Shown here: positions 43,537 through 52,182 of the stretch, one piece after another | Numbering within the stretch: the first letter of the stretch is position 1 | Layout: each line of letters starts with the position of its first letter | Source of the DNA: Alphaproteobacteria bacterium | Lineage (GTDB): Bacteria > Pseudomonadota > Alphaproteobacteria > Rhodobacterales > Rhodobacteraceae | NCBI GenBank assembly: GCA_030426685.1 | Contig: JAUHYC010000003.1 | Coordinates: 62,001 to 126,000, forward strand | Direction: 5' to 3' | Length of the DNA stretch: 64,000 nucleotides | Position numbers and translations under genes: made by a program | Notes under the pieces: model-generated | Database searches by the model: none | Seen by the model: only the letters and a program-made list of their open reading frames with translations | What the model was told of the DNA's origin: nothing

Positions 43537-44727
43537 ATGTCAAATCAGAATCCGGTCTTTATTCCCGGCCCCACCAACATTCCCGATCGCCTGCGCTTAG
43601 CGATGCAGGTCCAGACACAGGACCACCGCGCGCCCGATTTTGTCGAAACATTTGCACCGGTGCTTGCTGATACCAAGAAGGTATTCGGCACGACTGAGGG
43701 TCAGATTATCACCTTCCCTGCCAGCGGCACCGGCGGTTGGGAGGCTGCGGTCACCAACACGCTCAGCCCCGGCGACAAGATACTGGTAGCACGCTATGGC
43801 GTGTTCAGTCACCGTTGGATCGATCTGTGCGAACGGCACGGGCTGGACGTACAAATCATTGACTGCCCCTGGGGCACCGGAGCGCCTGCAGACAAGTTCG
43901 AAGCGGTGCTGTCGGAAGATACCGGGCATCAGATCAAGGCCGTTCTCGTCACGCATAACGAAACCGCAACCGGAGTGCGTTCGGACATCGCGGCGGTGCG
44001 CCGCGCGATGGATGCGGCCCGCCACCCGGCCATGATGTTCGTGGATTGCGTGAGCTCTCTGGCATCGATGCCGTTTGAGTTCGACCAGTGGGGCGTCGAT
44101 ATCGCGGTGTCCGGATCGCAGAAAGGGTTCATGCTGACCACGGGCATGGCGATCCTGTGCGTCAGCCCCAAGGCGCTCGAGGCGATGGAAACCGCCAGAC
44201 TGTCCCGCACATTCTTTGATTTCCGCGATATGATGGCAGCGAATGCCTCAGGTGGATTTCCTTATACCCCGCCATTGCAGCTGATCTACGGGATGCGGGA
44301 AAGCCTTAAAATGCTGTTCGAGGAAGGTCTGGACAACGTCTACGCCCGTCACTTCCGGTTGGCCGAAGGCGTTCGCCGTGCGGTGGATGCCTGGGGGCTC
44401 AAGCTGGTTGCGCAGTCGCCCGATCTCTACTCGGATACGGTCAGCGCCATCTCCGTACCTGACGGTTATGACAGCAACGCTTTGACTGACCATGCGTTCA
44501 ACGCTTATGGCGTATCCTTTGGCATCGGACTGGGTGAGTTGAACGGCAAGGCCTTCCGGATTGGTCATCTGGGCAGTCTGACGGATGTCATGGTTCTGTC
44601 CGGCCTCGGCACGATTGAAATGGCGATGGCGGATATGAACTACCCGATCAGACTGGGCAACGGTGTGGCCGCCGCACAGGAATATTTCCGAACCGGTCCT
44701 TCGGGACACGCCAAAGCCGCAGCCTGA
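43537..44727 (+). CDS. bhcA: Aspartate-glyoxylate aminotransferase
   Basis: A 396-residue class V PLP aminotransferase. In the beta-hydroxyaspartate cycle it moves the amino group of aspartate to glyoxylate, giving glycine and oxaloacetate, the net product. PLP-binding Lys196 lies in SGSQKGFML; the N-terminus FIPGPTNIPDRLR and ASGTGGWEAAVTN are typical of the serine-glyoxylate/alanine-glyoxylate aminotransferase group. Annotated alone it would be read as serine-glyoxylate aminotransferase; the next three genes decide the role. ATG 43537 follows GAGGAC; an ATG at 43483 overlaps the AT-rich control region. Confidence 0.92.
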   Translation: MSNQNPVFIPGPTNIPDRLRLAMQVQTQDHRAPDFVETFAPVLADTKKVFGTTEGQIITFPASGTGGWEAAVTNTLSPGDKILVARYGVFSHRWIDLCERHGLDVQIIDCPWGTGAPADKFEAVLSEDTGHQIKAVLVTHNETATGVRSDIAAVRRAMDAARHPAMMFVDCVSSLASMPFEFDQWGVDIAVSGSQKGFMLTTGMAILCVSPKALEAMETARLSRTFFDFRDMMAANASGGFPYTPPLQLIYGMRESLKMLFEEGLDNVYARHFRLAEGVRRAVDAWGLKLVAQSPDLYSDTVSAISVPDGYDSNALTDHAFNAYGVSFGIGLGELNGKAFRIGHLGSLTDVMVLSGLGTIEMAMADMNYPIRLGNGVAAAQEYFRTGPSGHAKAAA

Positions 44728-44737
44728 GGAGGGATTT

Positions 44738-45709
44738 ATGTTGGATCACATCCCGGCCGCAGACCTGACGATTGAGGACATGCGCGCGGCGCATGAACGG
44801 ATCAAACCTTATATCCGTCGAACGCCCGTCATGGCCTCGGATTATTTGAACGAGCGGACAGGTGCCGAGCTGTTCTTCAAATGCGAGAACTTTCAGGAAG
44901 CGGGTGCATTCAAAGTTCGCGGGGCGTGCAACGCCGTGTTCGGCCTGAGCGATGACATGGCCGAAAAAGGTGTCTGCACCCATTCCAGCGGCAACCACGC
45001 GCTATCATTGTCTTATGCTGCCGGTCGGCGTGGCATCCCGTGCAACGTGGTCATGCCGCGTACTGCGCCGCAGGCCAAAAAGGACGCGGTGCGCCGGTAT
45101 GGCGGCACGATCACGGAATGTGAGCCATCGACCTCGTCGCGCGAGGCGACCTTTGCCGAAGTTCAGGCGCGAACCGGCGGAGAGTTCGTGCACCCCTACA
45201 ACGATCCCCGGGTGATCGCGGGCCAGGCCACCTGTTCGGCTGAGCTGCTGGAACAAACAGGTGGCGTAGACGCCGTGATCGCGCCCATTGGTGGCGGCGG
45301 CATGGTTTCGGGCACGTGCCTGACGGTTTCCAACCTTGCGCCGCATACGGCGATCTACGCGGCCGAGCCGGAACAGGCGGATGACGCGTATCGCTCGTTC
45401 AAGGCGGGTCACATCATTGCCGATGACGCCCCCAAAACCATAGCCGACGGGCTTCTGGTGCCGCTAAAGGAAAACACCTGGCACTTTGTATCAAAGAACG
45501 TGACCGACATCTTCACCGCGTCCGACGACGAGATCATCGCGGCGATGAAACTGACCTGGAAATACCTGCGGGTGGTGATGGAGCCATCCTCGGCGGTGCC
45601 ACTGGCGACGATACTCAAGAACCCGGATGTTTTCCGGGGCAAGCGGGTCGGTGTGATCATCACCGGCGGCAACGTAGATCTGGACAAACTGCCCTGGCTC
45701 GGGGCGTGA
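44738..45709 (+). CDS. bhcB: Beta-hydroxyaspartate dehydratase
   Basis: A 323-residue fold-type II PLP enzyme related to threonine dehydratase and serine racemase. It removes water from beta-hydroxyaspartate to give iminosuccinate. PLP Lys59 lies in AGAFKVRGA; the substrate loop is SSGNHALSLSY and the phosphate loop IGGGGMVSG. No C-terminal regulatory ACT domain is present, as expected for a catabolic form. It lies ten bases after bhcA with GAGGAGGG as ribosome site. Confidence 0.93.
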   Translation: MLDHIPAADLTIEDMRAAHERIKPYIRRTPVMASDYLNERTGAELFFKCENFQEAGAFKVRGACNAVFGLSDDMAEKGVCTHSSGNHALSLSYAAGRRGIPCNVVMPRTAPQAKKDAVRRYGGTITECEPSTSSREATFAEVQARTGGEFVHPYNDPRVIAGQATCSAELLEQTGGVDAVIAPIGGGGMVSGTCLTVSNLAPHTAIYAAEPEQADDAYRSFKAGHIIADDAPKTIADGLLVPLKENTWHFVSKNVTDIFTASDDEIIAAMKLTWKYLRVVMEPSSAVPLATILKNPDVFRGKRVGVIITGGNVDLDKLPWLGA

Positions 45710-45721
45710 GGAGAAATGACA

Positions 45722-46885
45722 ATGAACAAGCCTGTCAACATCAATGAACTCGAAGTCGGTTTCGACATCCCCGCGCATATCGGCATGGATGAGTGCGAGA
45801 TCCAAACCCCCTGCCTGATCCTCGATCTGGATGCGCTGGAGCGCAACATCAAGAAGATGGGCGATTATGCCAAGACGCACGGTATGCGTCACCGGGTGCA
45901 TGGCAAGATGCACAAGTCGGTGGACGTGGCCAAGCTGCAGGAAAAACTCGGTGGCTCGGTTGGCGTTTGCTGCCAGAAAGTATCCGAAGCCGAAGTCTTT
46001 GCCCGCGGCGGCATCAAGGACATTCTGGTTTCAAACCAGGTCCGCGATCCGGTCAAGATCGACCGCCTGGCCCGTCTGCCCAAGCTGGGTGCGCGCACTA
46101 TCGTCTGCGTCGACGATGTCGACAACGTGTCCGACCTATCGTCCGCCGCGGTGAAACATGGCACCGAGCTTGAGGTTTTTGTCGAGATTGACTGCGGCGC
46201 TGGCCGCTGTGGCGTAACGACAACCCCCGCCGTGATCGAAATTGCCAAGGCGGTGGAGGCCGCGCCGAACCTGAAATTCGCCGGCATTCAGGCCTATCAG
46301 GGCGCGATGCAGCATCTGGACACCTACGAGGCCCGCAAGGAAAAGCTGGATACGGCCATCGCGATGGTCAAGGATGCCGTTGAGGGGTTGAAAGCCGAAG
46401 GGATCGAGTGCGAGCTGGTCTCGGGCGGTGGTACTGGCTCGTATTATTTCGAGAGCAATTCGGGTGTCTATAACGAGCTGCAATGCGGATCTTATGCCTT
46501 TATGGACGCGGATTATGGCCGGATTCTGGACAAGGACGGAAAGCGGATCGATCAGGGCGAGTGGGAGAACGCTTTCTTCATCCTGACCAGCGTGATGAGC
46601 CACGCCAAGGCAGACAAGGCCATCTGCGACGCGGGCCTTAAGGCGCAATCGGTCGACAGCGGCCTGCCCTTCATCTACGGGCGCGACGATGTGGAATACG
46701 TCAAATGCTCGGACGAGCACGGCGTGATCTCGGACCCGCACGGCAAGCTTAAGGTCAACGACAAGCTGCGCCTGGTGCCGGGCCATTGCGACCCCACCGC
46801 AAACGTTCACGATTGGTATGTGGGCGTGCGCAACGGAAAGGTCGAAGCGATCTGGCCCATCTCCGCACGCGGCAAGGCATATTGA
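45722..46885 (+). CDS. bhcC: Beta-hydroxyaspartate aldolase
   Basis: A 387-residue D-threonine-aldolase-like (fold type III) enzyme that joins glycine and glyoxylate to beta-hydroxyaspartate. PLP Lys62 lies in HRVHGKMHKSVDVAK, matching the RPHxKTHK motif, and the metal site is PGHCDPTANVHDWYVG near the C-terminus. ATG 45722 gives better spacing from GAGGAGA than the ATG at 45716 and yields the length I know for the Paracoccus enzyme. It lies 12 bases after bhcB. Confidence 0.93.
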   Translation: MNKPVNINELEVGFDIPAHIGMDECEIQTPCLILDLDALERNIKKMGDYAKTHGMRHRVHGKMHKSVDVAKLQEKLGGSVGVCCQKVSEAEVFARGGIKDILVSNQVRDPVKIDRLARLPKLGARTIVCVDDVDNVSDLSSAAVKHGTELEVFVEIDCGAGRCGVTTTPAVIEIAKAVEAAPNLKFAGIQAYQGAMQHLDTYEARKEKLDTAIAMVKDAVEGLKAEGIECELVSGGGTGSYYFESNSGVYNELQCGSYAFMDADYGRILDKDGKRIDQGEWENAFFILTSVMSHAKADKAICDAGLKAQSVDSGLPFIYGRDDVEYVKCSDEHGVISDPHGKLKVNDKLRLVPGHCDPTANVHDWYVGVRNGKVEAIWPISARGKAY

Positions 46886-46906
46886 CCACCTTCTGAACTC
46901 ACTAGC

Positions 46907-46936
46907 GGGGCGGTATCCATACACCGCCCCTTTGGT
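46907..46936 (+). promoter_or_regulatory. Stem-loop between bhcC and bhcD
   Basis: GGGGCGGT-ATCCATAC-ACCGCCCC is an 8-bp stem followed by TTTGGTTTT, inside the 86-bp gap between bhcC and bhcD. It resembles a weak terminator and may lower bhcD expression or stabilise the upstream mRNA. Confidence 0.6.
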
Positions 46937-46971
46937 TTTGATGCCATCAGAAATCAAGAAAGGCTCAATTC

Positions 46972-47937
46972 ATGATCATCGTTCCTGAACGCGAGATCGG
47001 CGCCCTGATGGGGCGAAAGGAAAGTTATCAGGCGGTCGAACGGGTGTTCGCCGCAATGGCAGCAGGTGATGCCTATAATTTTCCGGTGGTACGCGAAGCC
47101 ATTGGTCATGCCGATGCACTTTACGGCTTCAAAGGCGGGTTTGATCGCGCGGGCATGACACTGGGCCTGAAGGCCGGAGGGTACTGGCCGAACAATCTGG
47201 AAGCGCACGGGTTGATCAATCACCAGTCAACGGTGTTTCTGTTTGAGCCCGACACGGGCCGGGCCCGGGCCGTTGTAGGAGGCAACCTTCTGACTGCGCT
47301 GCGCACGGCAGCAGCCTCATCCGTGTCGATCAACCATCTGGCACGCAAGGATGCCAAAGTGATCGGCATGGTCGGTGCGGGGCATCAGGCCACCTTCCAA
47401 CTGCGCGCGGCGCTAGAGCAGCGCGGCTTTGGGAAAGTCATCGGCTGGAACCTGCACCGCGAGATGCTGCCCAACATCGAAAAGGTCGCAACCGAGGCCG
47501 GTCTGCCCTTCGAAGCTGTTGATCTGCCCGGCATGGTCGAGGCAGATGTGATTATCACCATCACTTCTTCTTTCGAACCGAGTTTGATGTCGGAGCATGT
47601 CTCGGACGGCACACATATTGCGTGCATGGGCACGGATACCATCGGCAAACAAGAGGTCGCGACCGATCTGATCGCTCGTGCCAGCGTCTTTACCGATGAG
47701 GTCGCCCAAGCGGTGACGTTAGGTGAAAGCCAGCATGCCGTGGCTGCGGGCCTGAAATCGGAAGCAGATATCCGGCAGATTGGCGAGGTCATCAACGGCA
47801 CCCATCCCGGACGCGCGTCAGATAATGAGGTGACACTGTTCGATGGCACTGGTGTCGGGCTGCAGGACCTCGCGGTGGCGAGCGCGGTTGTTGATCTGGC
47901 CGTCCAGCAGGGAATCGCGATCGAGGTCGACTTCTGA
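46972..47937 (+). CDS. bhcD: Iminosuccinate reductase
   Basis: A 321-residue protein of the ornithine cyclodeaminase/mu-crystallin family. It reduces iminosuccinate to aspartate with NADH, closing the cycle by regenerating the amino donor for BhcA. The Rossmann motif is VIGMVGAGHQATFQLRAAL (about 125-143); an earlier basic region GMTLGLKAGGYWPNN contains the expected substrate Lys. It is the last gene of the cluster and is separated from bhcC by a stem-loop. Confidence 0.92.
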   Translation: MIIVPEREIGALMGRKESYQAVERVFAAMAAGDAYNFPVVREAIGHADALYGFKGGFDRAGMTLGLKAGGYWPNNLEAHGLINHQSTVFLFEPDTGRARAVVGGNLLTALRTAAASSVSINHLARKDAKVIGMVGAGHQATFQLRAALEQRGFGKVIGWNLHREMLPNIEKVATEAGLPFEAVDLPGMVEADVIITITSSFEPSLMSEHVSDGTHIACMGTDTIGKQEVATDLIARASVFTDEVAQAVTLGESQHAVAAGLKSEADIRQIGEVINGTHPGRASDNEVTLFDGTGVGLQDLAVASAVVDLAVQQGIAIEVDF

Positions 47938-47939
47938 AC

Positions 47940-47965
47940 AAAAAAACGCGCCCGGATCGGGCGCG
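47940..47965 (-). terminator. Rho-independent terminator
   Basis: CGCGCCCG-GAT-CGGGCGCG next to a run of seven A on the plus strand, i.e. T on the minus strand. It ends the minus-strand inositol monophosphatase gene and also backs the bhc operon. Confidence 0.85.
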
Positions 47966-47997
47966 CCTATTGCGATACGATGACCGGGGTCGACGTG

Positions 47998-48783
47998 TTA
48001 GCCCCGGATCACTTTTGCGAAATTGTCGAAAATCGGCTCGTTGGCGCAGATCACTTCGCCATCCTCCAGCACCGTGCCTTCGGTGCTCAGTGCCTGAACA
48101 AACCCGCCCGCCTCTTTTACGATGATGATGCCCGCAGCAATATCCCACGCGTTGAGGCGACGTTCCCAGAACCCTTCGTAGCGGCCCGCGGCCACATAGG
48201 CCATGTCCAGCGCTGCGGCACCCCAGCGCCGCACACCAGCGCAAACCGGCATCAACCGCGCCAGATCCTGCAGCGTTGCGGGCAGGTCAGAACGGCCCCC
48301 AAAGGGCAAACCCGTCGCAAAGATCGACTCGATCATGCGATGACGGCCCGAGACGCGGATACGGGTATCGTTCATCCACGCGCCCTCTCCCTTTTCGGCA
48401 AAGAACATCTCGTCCTTGGCGGCGTCATAGATCACACCGGCGACGATCTTTCCTTTGTGCTCCAGCGCGATCGAGACCGCCCAGTGCGGCAGGCCATGCA
48501 GGAAATTGGTCGTACCGTCCAGCGGATCAACGATCCAGCGTCGGGTCGGGTCTTCGCCGTCGATGGCACCACCCTCTTCGGCCAGCCAGCCATAGGTCGG
48601 ACGCGCGCCCAGAAGCTCTTCTTTCAGGATGGCCTCGGCTGCGATGTCGGCCTTCGAAACAAAGTCTCCAGCCCCTTTCATCGACACCTGCAGGTTCTCG
48701 ACTTCACGAAAATCCTTGACCAGAGAACGCCCCGCCTTGCGCGCGGCTTTGATCATGATGTTGAGATTTGCACTGCCAACCAT
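47998..48783 (-). CDS. Inositol monophosphatase family protein (SuhB-like)
   Basis: A 261-residue magnesium-dependent phosphatase. The metal motifs are complete: LAEEGG (Glu69/70), WIVDPLDGTTNF (Asp86, Asp89) and NAWDIAAG near the C-terminus. The family dephosphorylates inositol phosphate or related sugars, and SuhB also helps rRNA transcription in enterics. The gene is convergent to bhcD. Confidence 0.92.
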   Translation of the reverse strand: MVGSANLNIMIKAARKAGRSLVKDFREVENLQVSMKGAGDFVSKADIAAEAILKEELLGARPTYGWLAEEGGAIDGEDPTRRWIVDPLDGTTNFLHGLPHWAVSIALEHKGKIVAGVIYDAAKDEMFFAEKGEGAWMNDTRIRVSGRHRMIESIFATGLPFGGRSDLPATLQDLARLMPVCAGVRRWGAAALDMAYVAAGRYEGFWERRLNAWDIAAGIIIVKEAGGFVQALSTEGTVLEDGEVICANEPIFDNFAKVIRG

Positions 48784-48878
48784 TGTCTATGGGCTCCTGT
48801 CCGGTCAAACCGGGCGTATACTGATGCAACGCGGCCTTGCCAAGTGGAATGATGCGCATGGCTGCCCTGCGCCGGCTG

Positions 48879-49784
48879 CTACTGTGATTGCAGCTTGCGC
48901 GCCTCTGTCCGGGCCAGCTTCACCAACTCCTGCACAAAGGGTTTTTCCAGGTCTTCACTGCGCACCGCAGCATAGAGTCTGCGGGTGATCCCCTCTTTGG
49001 TCAGCGGGCGGGTGACATAGTCTGAATTGTACTTCACCTCGCGCACCACCCAATCAGGCAGCACCGAGATCCCGCGGTTCGAAGCCACCAGCAAGAGGAT
49101 CACGGCAGTCAGTTCGACCTGCCGGATGGTCGCAGGTTCAACCCGCGCCGGAATCAGCAACTGACTGAACACATCCAGCCGTGTGCGCTCAACGGGATAG
49201 GTGATCAGGGTCTGGCCCCGGAAATCCTCAGCCTCGACATAGGGCTTTTCAGCCAATGGATGCGACGAGGCCGCGACGAATACGGCGTTGTAGTCGAACA
49301 GTTCCACAAACTCGACACCGGGCAAATCCTCGGGGTCGGAGGAGACGACCAGATCGACATCTTCTTTCTGCAGGGCAGGCAACGCATCAAAGGCCAGACC
49401 GGGGCGGATATCCACGTCGACATCCGGCCAGGATTTGCGGAATGATTCGAGAACCGGGAATAACCACTCGAAACAGGCATGGCATTCGATGGCGATATGC
49501 ATCCGGCCTGTGCGCCCGTCACGCAGGGATGAGAACTCTTCCTGCATCGCTTCGACCTGCGGCAGGATCTGTTCTGCCAGCCGCAGCAGGCGCAGACCGG
49601 CGGCCGACAGCTTCATCGGTTTCGACCGGCGCAGGAACAGCTCAACCCCCGCCTGATCCTCTAACCCTTTGATCTGATGGCTAAGTGCGGATTGCGTGAT
49701 ATTCAACTGGTCGGCAGCGCGCGCCAGTCCACCGCATTCATGAATGGCCTTGATTGTTCGCAAATGGCGGAACTCGATGTGCAT
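48879..49784 (-). CDS. metR: LysR-family regulator, MetR-like
   Basis: A 301-residue LysR protein. The helix-turn-helix is GGLARAADQLNITQSALSHQIKGLEDQ (about 18-44), followed by a periplasmic-binding-like effector domain. It is divergent from metF and resembles MetR, which senses homocysteine and controls methionine genes. A T-N11-A palindrome lies in the shared gap. The name rests on context and overall similarity. Confidence 0.85.
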   Translation of the reverse strand: MHIEFRHLRTIKAIHECGGLARAADQLNITQSALSHQIKGLEDQAGVELFLRRSKPMKLSAAGLRLLRLAEQILPQVEAMQEEFSSLRDGRTGRMHIAIECHACFEWLFPVLESFRKSWPDVDVDIRPGLAFDALPALQKEDVDLVVSSDPEDLPGVEFVELFDYNAVFVAASSHPLAEKPYVEAEDFRGQTLITYPVERTRLDVFSQLLIPARVEPATIRQVELTAVILLLVASNRGISVLPDWVVREVKYNSDYVTRPLTKEGITRRLYAAVRSEDLEKPFVQELVKLARTEARKLQSQ

Positions 49785-49817
49785 TTCTCACGCAACTCAT
49801 GTTGTTCTTGAATAATA

Positions 49818-49830
49818 TGAGTTTGTCTCA
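49818..49830. promoter_or_regulatory. Candidate MetR operator
   Basis: TGAG-TTTGT-CTCA is a perfect inverted repeat with the T-N11-A form of a LysR box and close to the enteric MetR site TGAA-N5-TTCA. It lies 34 bases from the metR start and 49 bases before metF. Confidence 0.5.
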
Positions 49831-49879
49831 CATTGCGGGAAATGGCACAAGGGCGGAAACGACAGACACAGAGGCCAAG

Positions 49880-50746
49880 ATGACCCAGCCTGAGATTTCC
49901 TTTGAGTTCTTTCCGCCACAAACCTTAGAGGCATCGTTTCGCCTGTGGGATACGGTTCAGACCCTGGCCCCTCTAAACCCGCGGTTTGTTTCCGTCACCT
50001 ATGGTGCGGGTGGCACCACCCGAGAGTTGACGCGCGATGCGGTTTCAACCCTGCACAAATCCTCGGGCCTGTCTGTCGCTGCTCATCTGACTTGCGTGGA
50101 TGCTTCTCGCCAGGAAACGCTCGAAATTGCCGATACCTTCGCACAAACGGGCGTACGGGACATTGTGGCGTTGCGGGGTGATCCACCCAAGGGCCAGGAC
50201 CGGTTTGAACCGCATCCGGAGGGGTTCGCAAACTCGGTCGAGCTGATATCTGCCCTTGCCGAGACCGGAAAGTTCAACATCCGCGTCGGCGCCTACCCGG
50301 ATATTCACCCCGAGGCGCAGTGCGCGCGCACTGATGTGGACTGGCTCAAGGCCAAGCTGGACGCAGGCGCTGACGAGGCGCTGACCCAGTTTTTCTTTGA
50401 GGCGGAAACTTTCTTCCGTTTCCGGGATGCTTGCGCGAAAGCCGGTATCGACAAACCCATTGTGCCCGGCATCCTGCCCATCGAAAACTGGAAAGGTGCG
50501 CGCCGCTTTGCCCAGCGGTGTGGCACGCGTATTCCGGCATGGGTGGAGCAGGCCTTTGACAAGGCAATCCGTGACGATCGCGAAGACCTGCTGGCCACCG
50601 CGCTTTGCACCGAGCTTTGCTCGGACCTGATCGAAGGAGGCGTGGACAAGCTGCATTTCTACACGCTCAACCGTCCGGAACTGACCCGGGATGTCTGCTT
50701 TGCGCTGGGTATCACACCCCAGGCGGATTTGCAGAACGTCGCGTGA
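49880..50746 (+). CDS. metF: 5,10-methylenetetrahydrofolate reductase
   Basis: A 288-residue FAD-dependent barrel enzyme making 5-methyltetrahydrofolate for methionine synthesis. It starts MTQPEISFEFFPPQT and contains VSVTYGAGGTTRE, VAHLTCVDAS-like (AAHLTCVDAS), DIVALRGDPPKG and QFFFEAETFFRF, all typical of MetF. ATG 49880 follows GAGGCC; earlier starts lie in the regulatory gap. It is divergent from metR. Confidence 0.95.
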   Translation: MTQPEISFEFFPPQTLEASFRLWDTVQTLAPLNPRFVSVTYGAGGTTRELTRDAVSTLHKSSGLSVAAHLTCVDASRQETLEIADTFAQTGVRDIVALRGDPPKGQDRFEPHPEGFANSVELISALAETGKFNIRVGAYPDIHPEAQCARTDVDWLKAKLDAGADEALTQFFFEAETFFRFRDACAKAGIDKPIVPGILPIENWKGARRFAQRCGTRIPAWVEQAFDKAIRDDREDLLATALCTELCSDLIEGGVDKLHFYTLNRPELTRDVCFALGITPQADLQNVA

Positions 50747-50828
50747 AGCAGATGCGTTCCGGACCTTATTGATCGGACCGAAACGCGCTGCTGCATCACG
50801 CCGCCGCCATAACGGCGACAATCACTTC

Positions 50829-50864
50829 ATTGGCCCGCCAACTGTTGAAGAACCGTTGGCCAAT
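50829..50864. other. Bulged stem-loop between metF and the J-domain gene
   Basis: ATTGG-CCCG-CCAAC, a 12-base loop, then GTTGG-CCAAT. Two five-pair helices stack around a four-base bulge. There is no T-run. It lies in a 191-bp gap with no other recognisable content. Confidence 0.3.
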
Positions 50865-50937
50865 ACACTGTGAAATTTGACAAAAATGTGACCCTTGGCA
50901 ATCTGGGGTCAGTGTAGTTTTAACGAGTATTGATGGC

Positions 50938-51600
50938 ATGGAGCCCGTGAGCAAGATACAGGCCCGGACCGAAGCATTGCAGGTTCTGGGTCTGCCCCAA
51001 AGCGCCACCGCAGACGAGATTCGCGAAGCCTGGCGCAATGTTGCATTCCACGATCATCCCGACCACACCGGCGGCGACTATGCCGGGTTTTCGCAGGCCA
51101 AAGCGGCGTATGATTTATTGCGCAAAGAGGGTTTGACGCGCAGAGGATCAACCGGATCCTCGACACCTCGACGACCCCGCCTGAGAAAGCGGGTGATCGA
51201 GCTGACAGTCGACGACCTCGAGACCTGCCGAAACCTGCTGAACCCAGACCGTGCACTGTCGGACTTGTCTGCTTCGACTGAGGGGAGCGCTGAGCGATCC
51301 GCAGGCGCGGCGTCGGATCATGTGCCCGACGCGATCGGGTGTTTTGGGCGTGACTTGACATATTTTGTGGCCACTTCGGTCTGCGAAGGTGCCAACCGGG
51401 TTGCACTCCCAACTTCGGTTCTGACCAGTTGCCGGAAGCGCGAAACCGAAATCCTGACGTTTCAGTCCAAAAGCTCCGGTTCCGGGGAAATCATCGTCCC
51501 CGAACCGATTCGGGAACGCAAGTTCCCAGGTGCAAAGAGCGTGACAATCCGTTTCGAAGCGGACCAGCACATGCGAGACACCTTCGAATTGGCCGGGTGA
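50938..51600 (+). CDS. J-domain protein with unassigned C-terminal region
   Basis: A 220-residue protein. Residues 10-65 are a J domain (ALQVLGLPQSATADEIREAW; HPD at 40-42; FSQAKAAYDLLRKEG), which stimulates the ATPase of DnaK. Residues 75-220 match no family I recognise. They hold three cysteines and several short beta-like stretches, and there is no Gly/Phe-rich linker or zinc finger, so it is a type III co-chaperone. The ATG lacks a good ribosome site; a GTG four codons later is possible. It ends at a strong terminator. Confidence 0.75.
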   Translation: MEPVSKIQARTEALQVLGLPQSATADEIREAWRNVAFHDHPDHTGGDYAGFSQAKAAYDLLRKEGLTRRGSTGSSTPRRPRLRKRVIELTVDDLETCRNLLNPDRALSDLSASTEGSAERSAGAASDHVPDAIGCFGRDLTYFVATSVCEGANRVALPTSVLTSCRKRETEILTFQSKSSGSGEIIVPEPIRERKFPGAKSVTIRFEADQHMRDTFELAG

Positions 51601-51615
51601 AGTCAGCCCCGGATC

Positions 51616-51648
51616 AAAAAAGCCCGGCCTTAGCAACCGGGCTTTTTT
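51616..51648. terminator. Bidirectional Rho-independent terminator
   Basis: AAAAAAGCCCGG and CCGGGCTTTTTT flank a nine-base centre, serving both the J-domain gene and the convergent YHS gene. Confidence 0.88.
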
Positions 51649-51663
51649 ATCGCGTCCGGGCGA

Positions 51664-52182
51664 TCAGTTCGTGATCGGACCTTCCGAGGTGAATTTCGGA
51701 ATCACACTGGTCGAAGCCGCATCGGGCTCGATCCCCGGCCAGTTGCCCTCGGCCAGATTGATATTGCCGGGGATGTCCTCTTCGAAGAAACCAACCACGA
51801 CATCTGTGATGTTCAGATACAGCTTGTCATCGACGATACGCCACAGGTTCGGGTTGGCCGGTACCTTGCCGCCTTTCGACACGCCGTAAGCGCAGTGGCC
51901 ATCATATTGCGGCGCGTAATAGGCCGGGTTCTCCAGGAATTTATCGCGGTTTTCTTCGGTCGCGAAGGCCCATGTCGCGCCGTTGTAATCGGCCGTAATG
52001 TCGGCACGGCCGCGAACACCCTCGGGCTGTGACTGCCCAACCGGGGCCTGATCCAGACCGCGATAGGCCACAACGTCATATCCCGACACGGCAAATCCGG
52101 TGCCGTCAACATATTGATCCCCGGCCAAAGCTGGGGCGGCAAAGGCGATCGTCGCGGCAAGGGTCAACGCAAAACGTTTCAT
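51664..52182 (-). CDS. Secreted YHS-domain protein
   Basis: A 172-residue protein starting MKRFALTLAATIAFAAPALA, a Sec signal cleaved near residue 20. The YHS domain follows: VSGYDVVAYRG, then WAFATEENRDKFLENPAYYAPQYDGHCAYG, with the conserved Cys and Tyr of a putative metal/heme contact. YHS modules occur next to metal transporters and oxidoreductases; the function here is unknown. GAGGACC precedes ATG 52182. The gene is divergent from the YghU-type gene, with 244 bp between starts. Confidence 0.85.
   Translation of the reverse strand: MKRFALTLAATIAFAAPALAGDQYVDGTGFAVSGYDVVAYRGLDQAPVGQSQPEGVRGRADITADYNGATWAFATEENRDKFLENPAYYAPQYDGHCAYGVSKGGKVPANPNLWRIVDDKLYLNITDVVVGFFEEDIPGNINLAEGNWPGIEPDAASTSVIPKFTSEGPITN

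Noticed and set aside
48784-48878. Possible small RNA between the inositol monophosphatase and metR genes
   Set aside because: A conserved RNA is known near suhB in some alphaproteobacteria, but I could not recognise its hairpins here.
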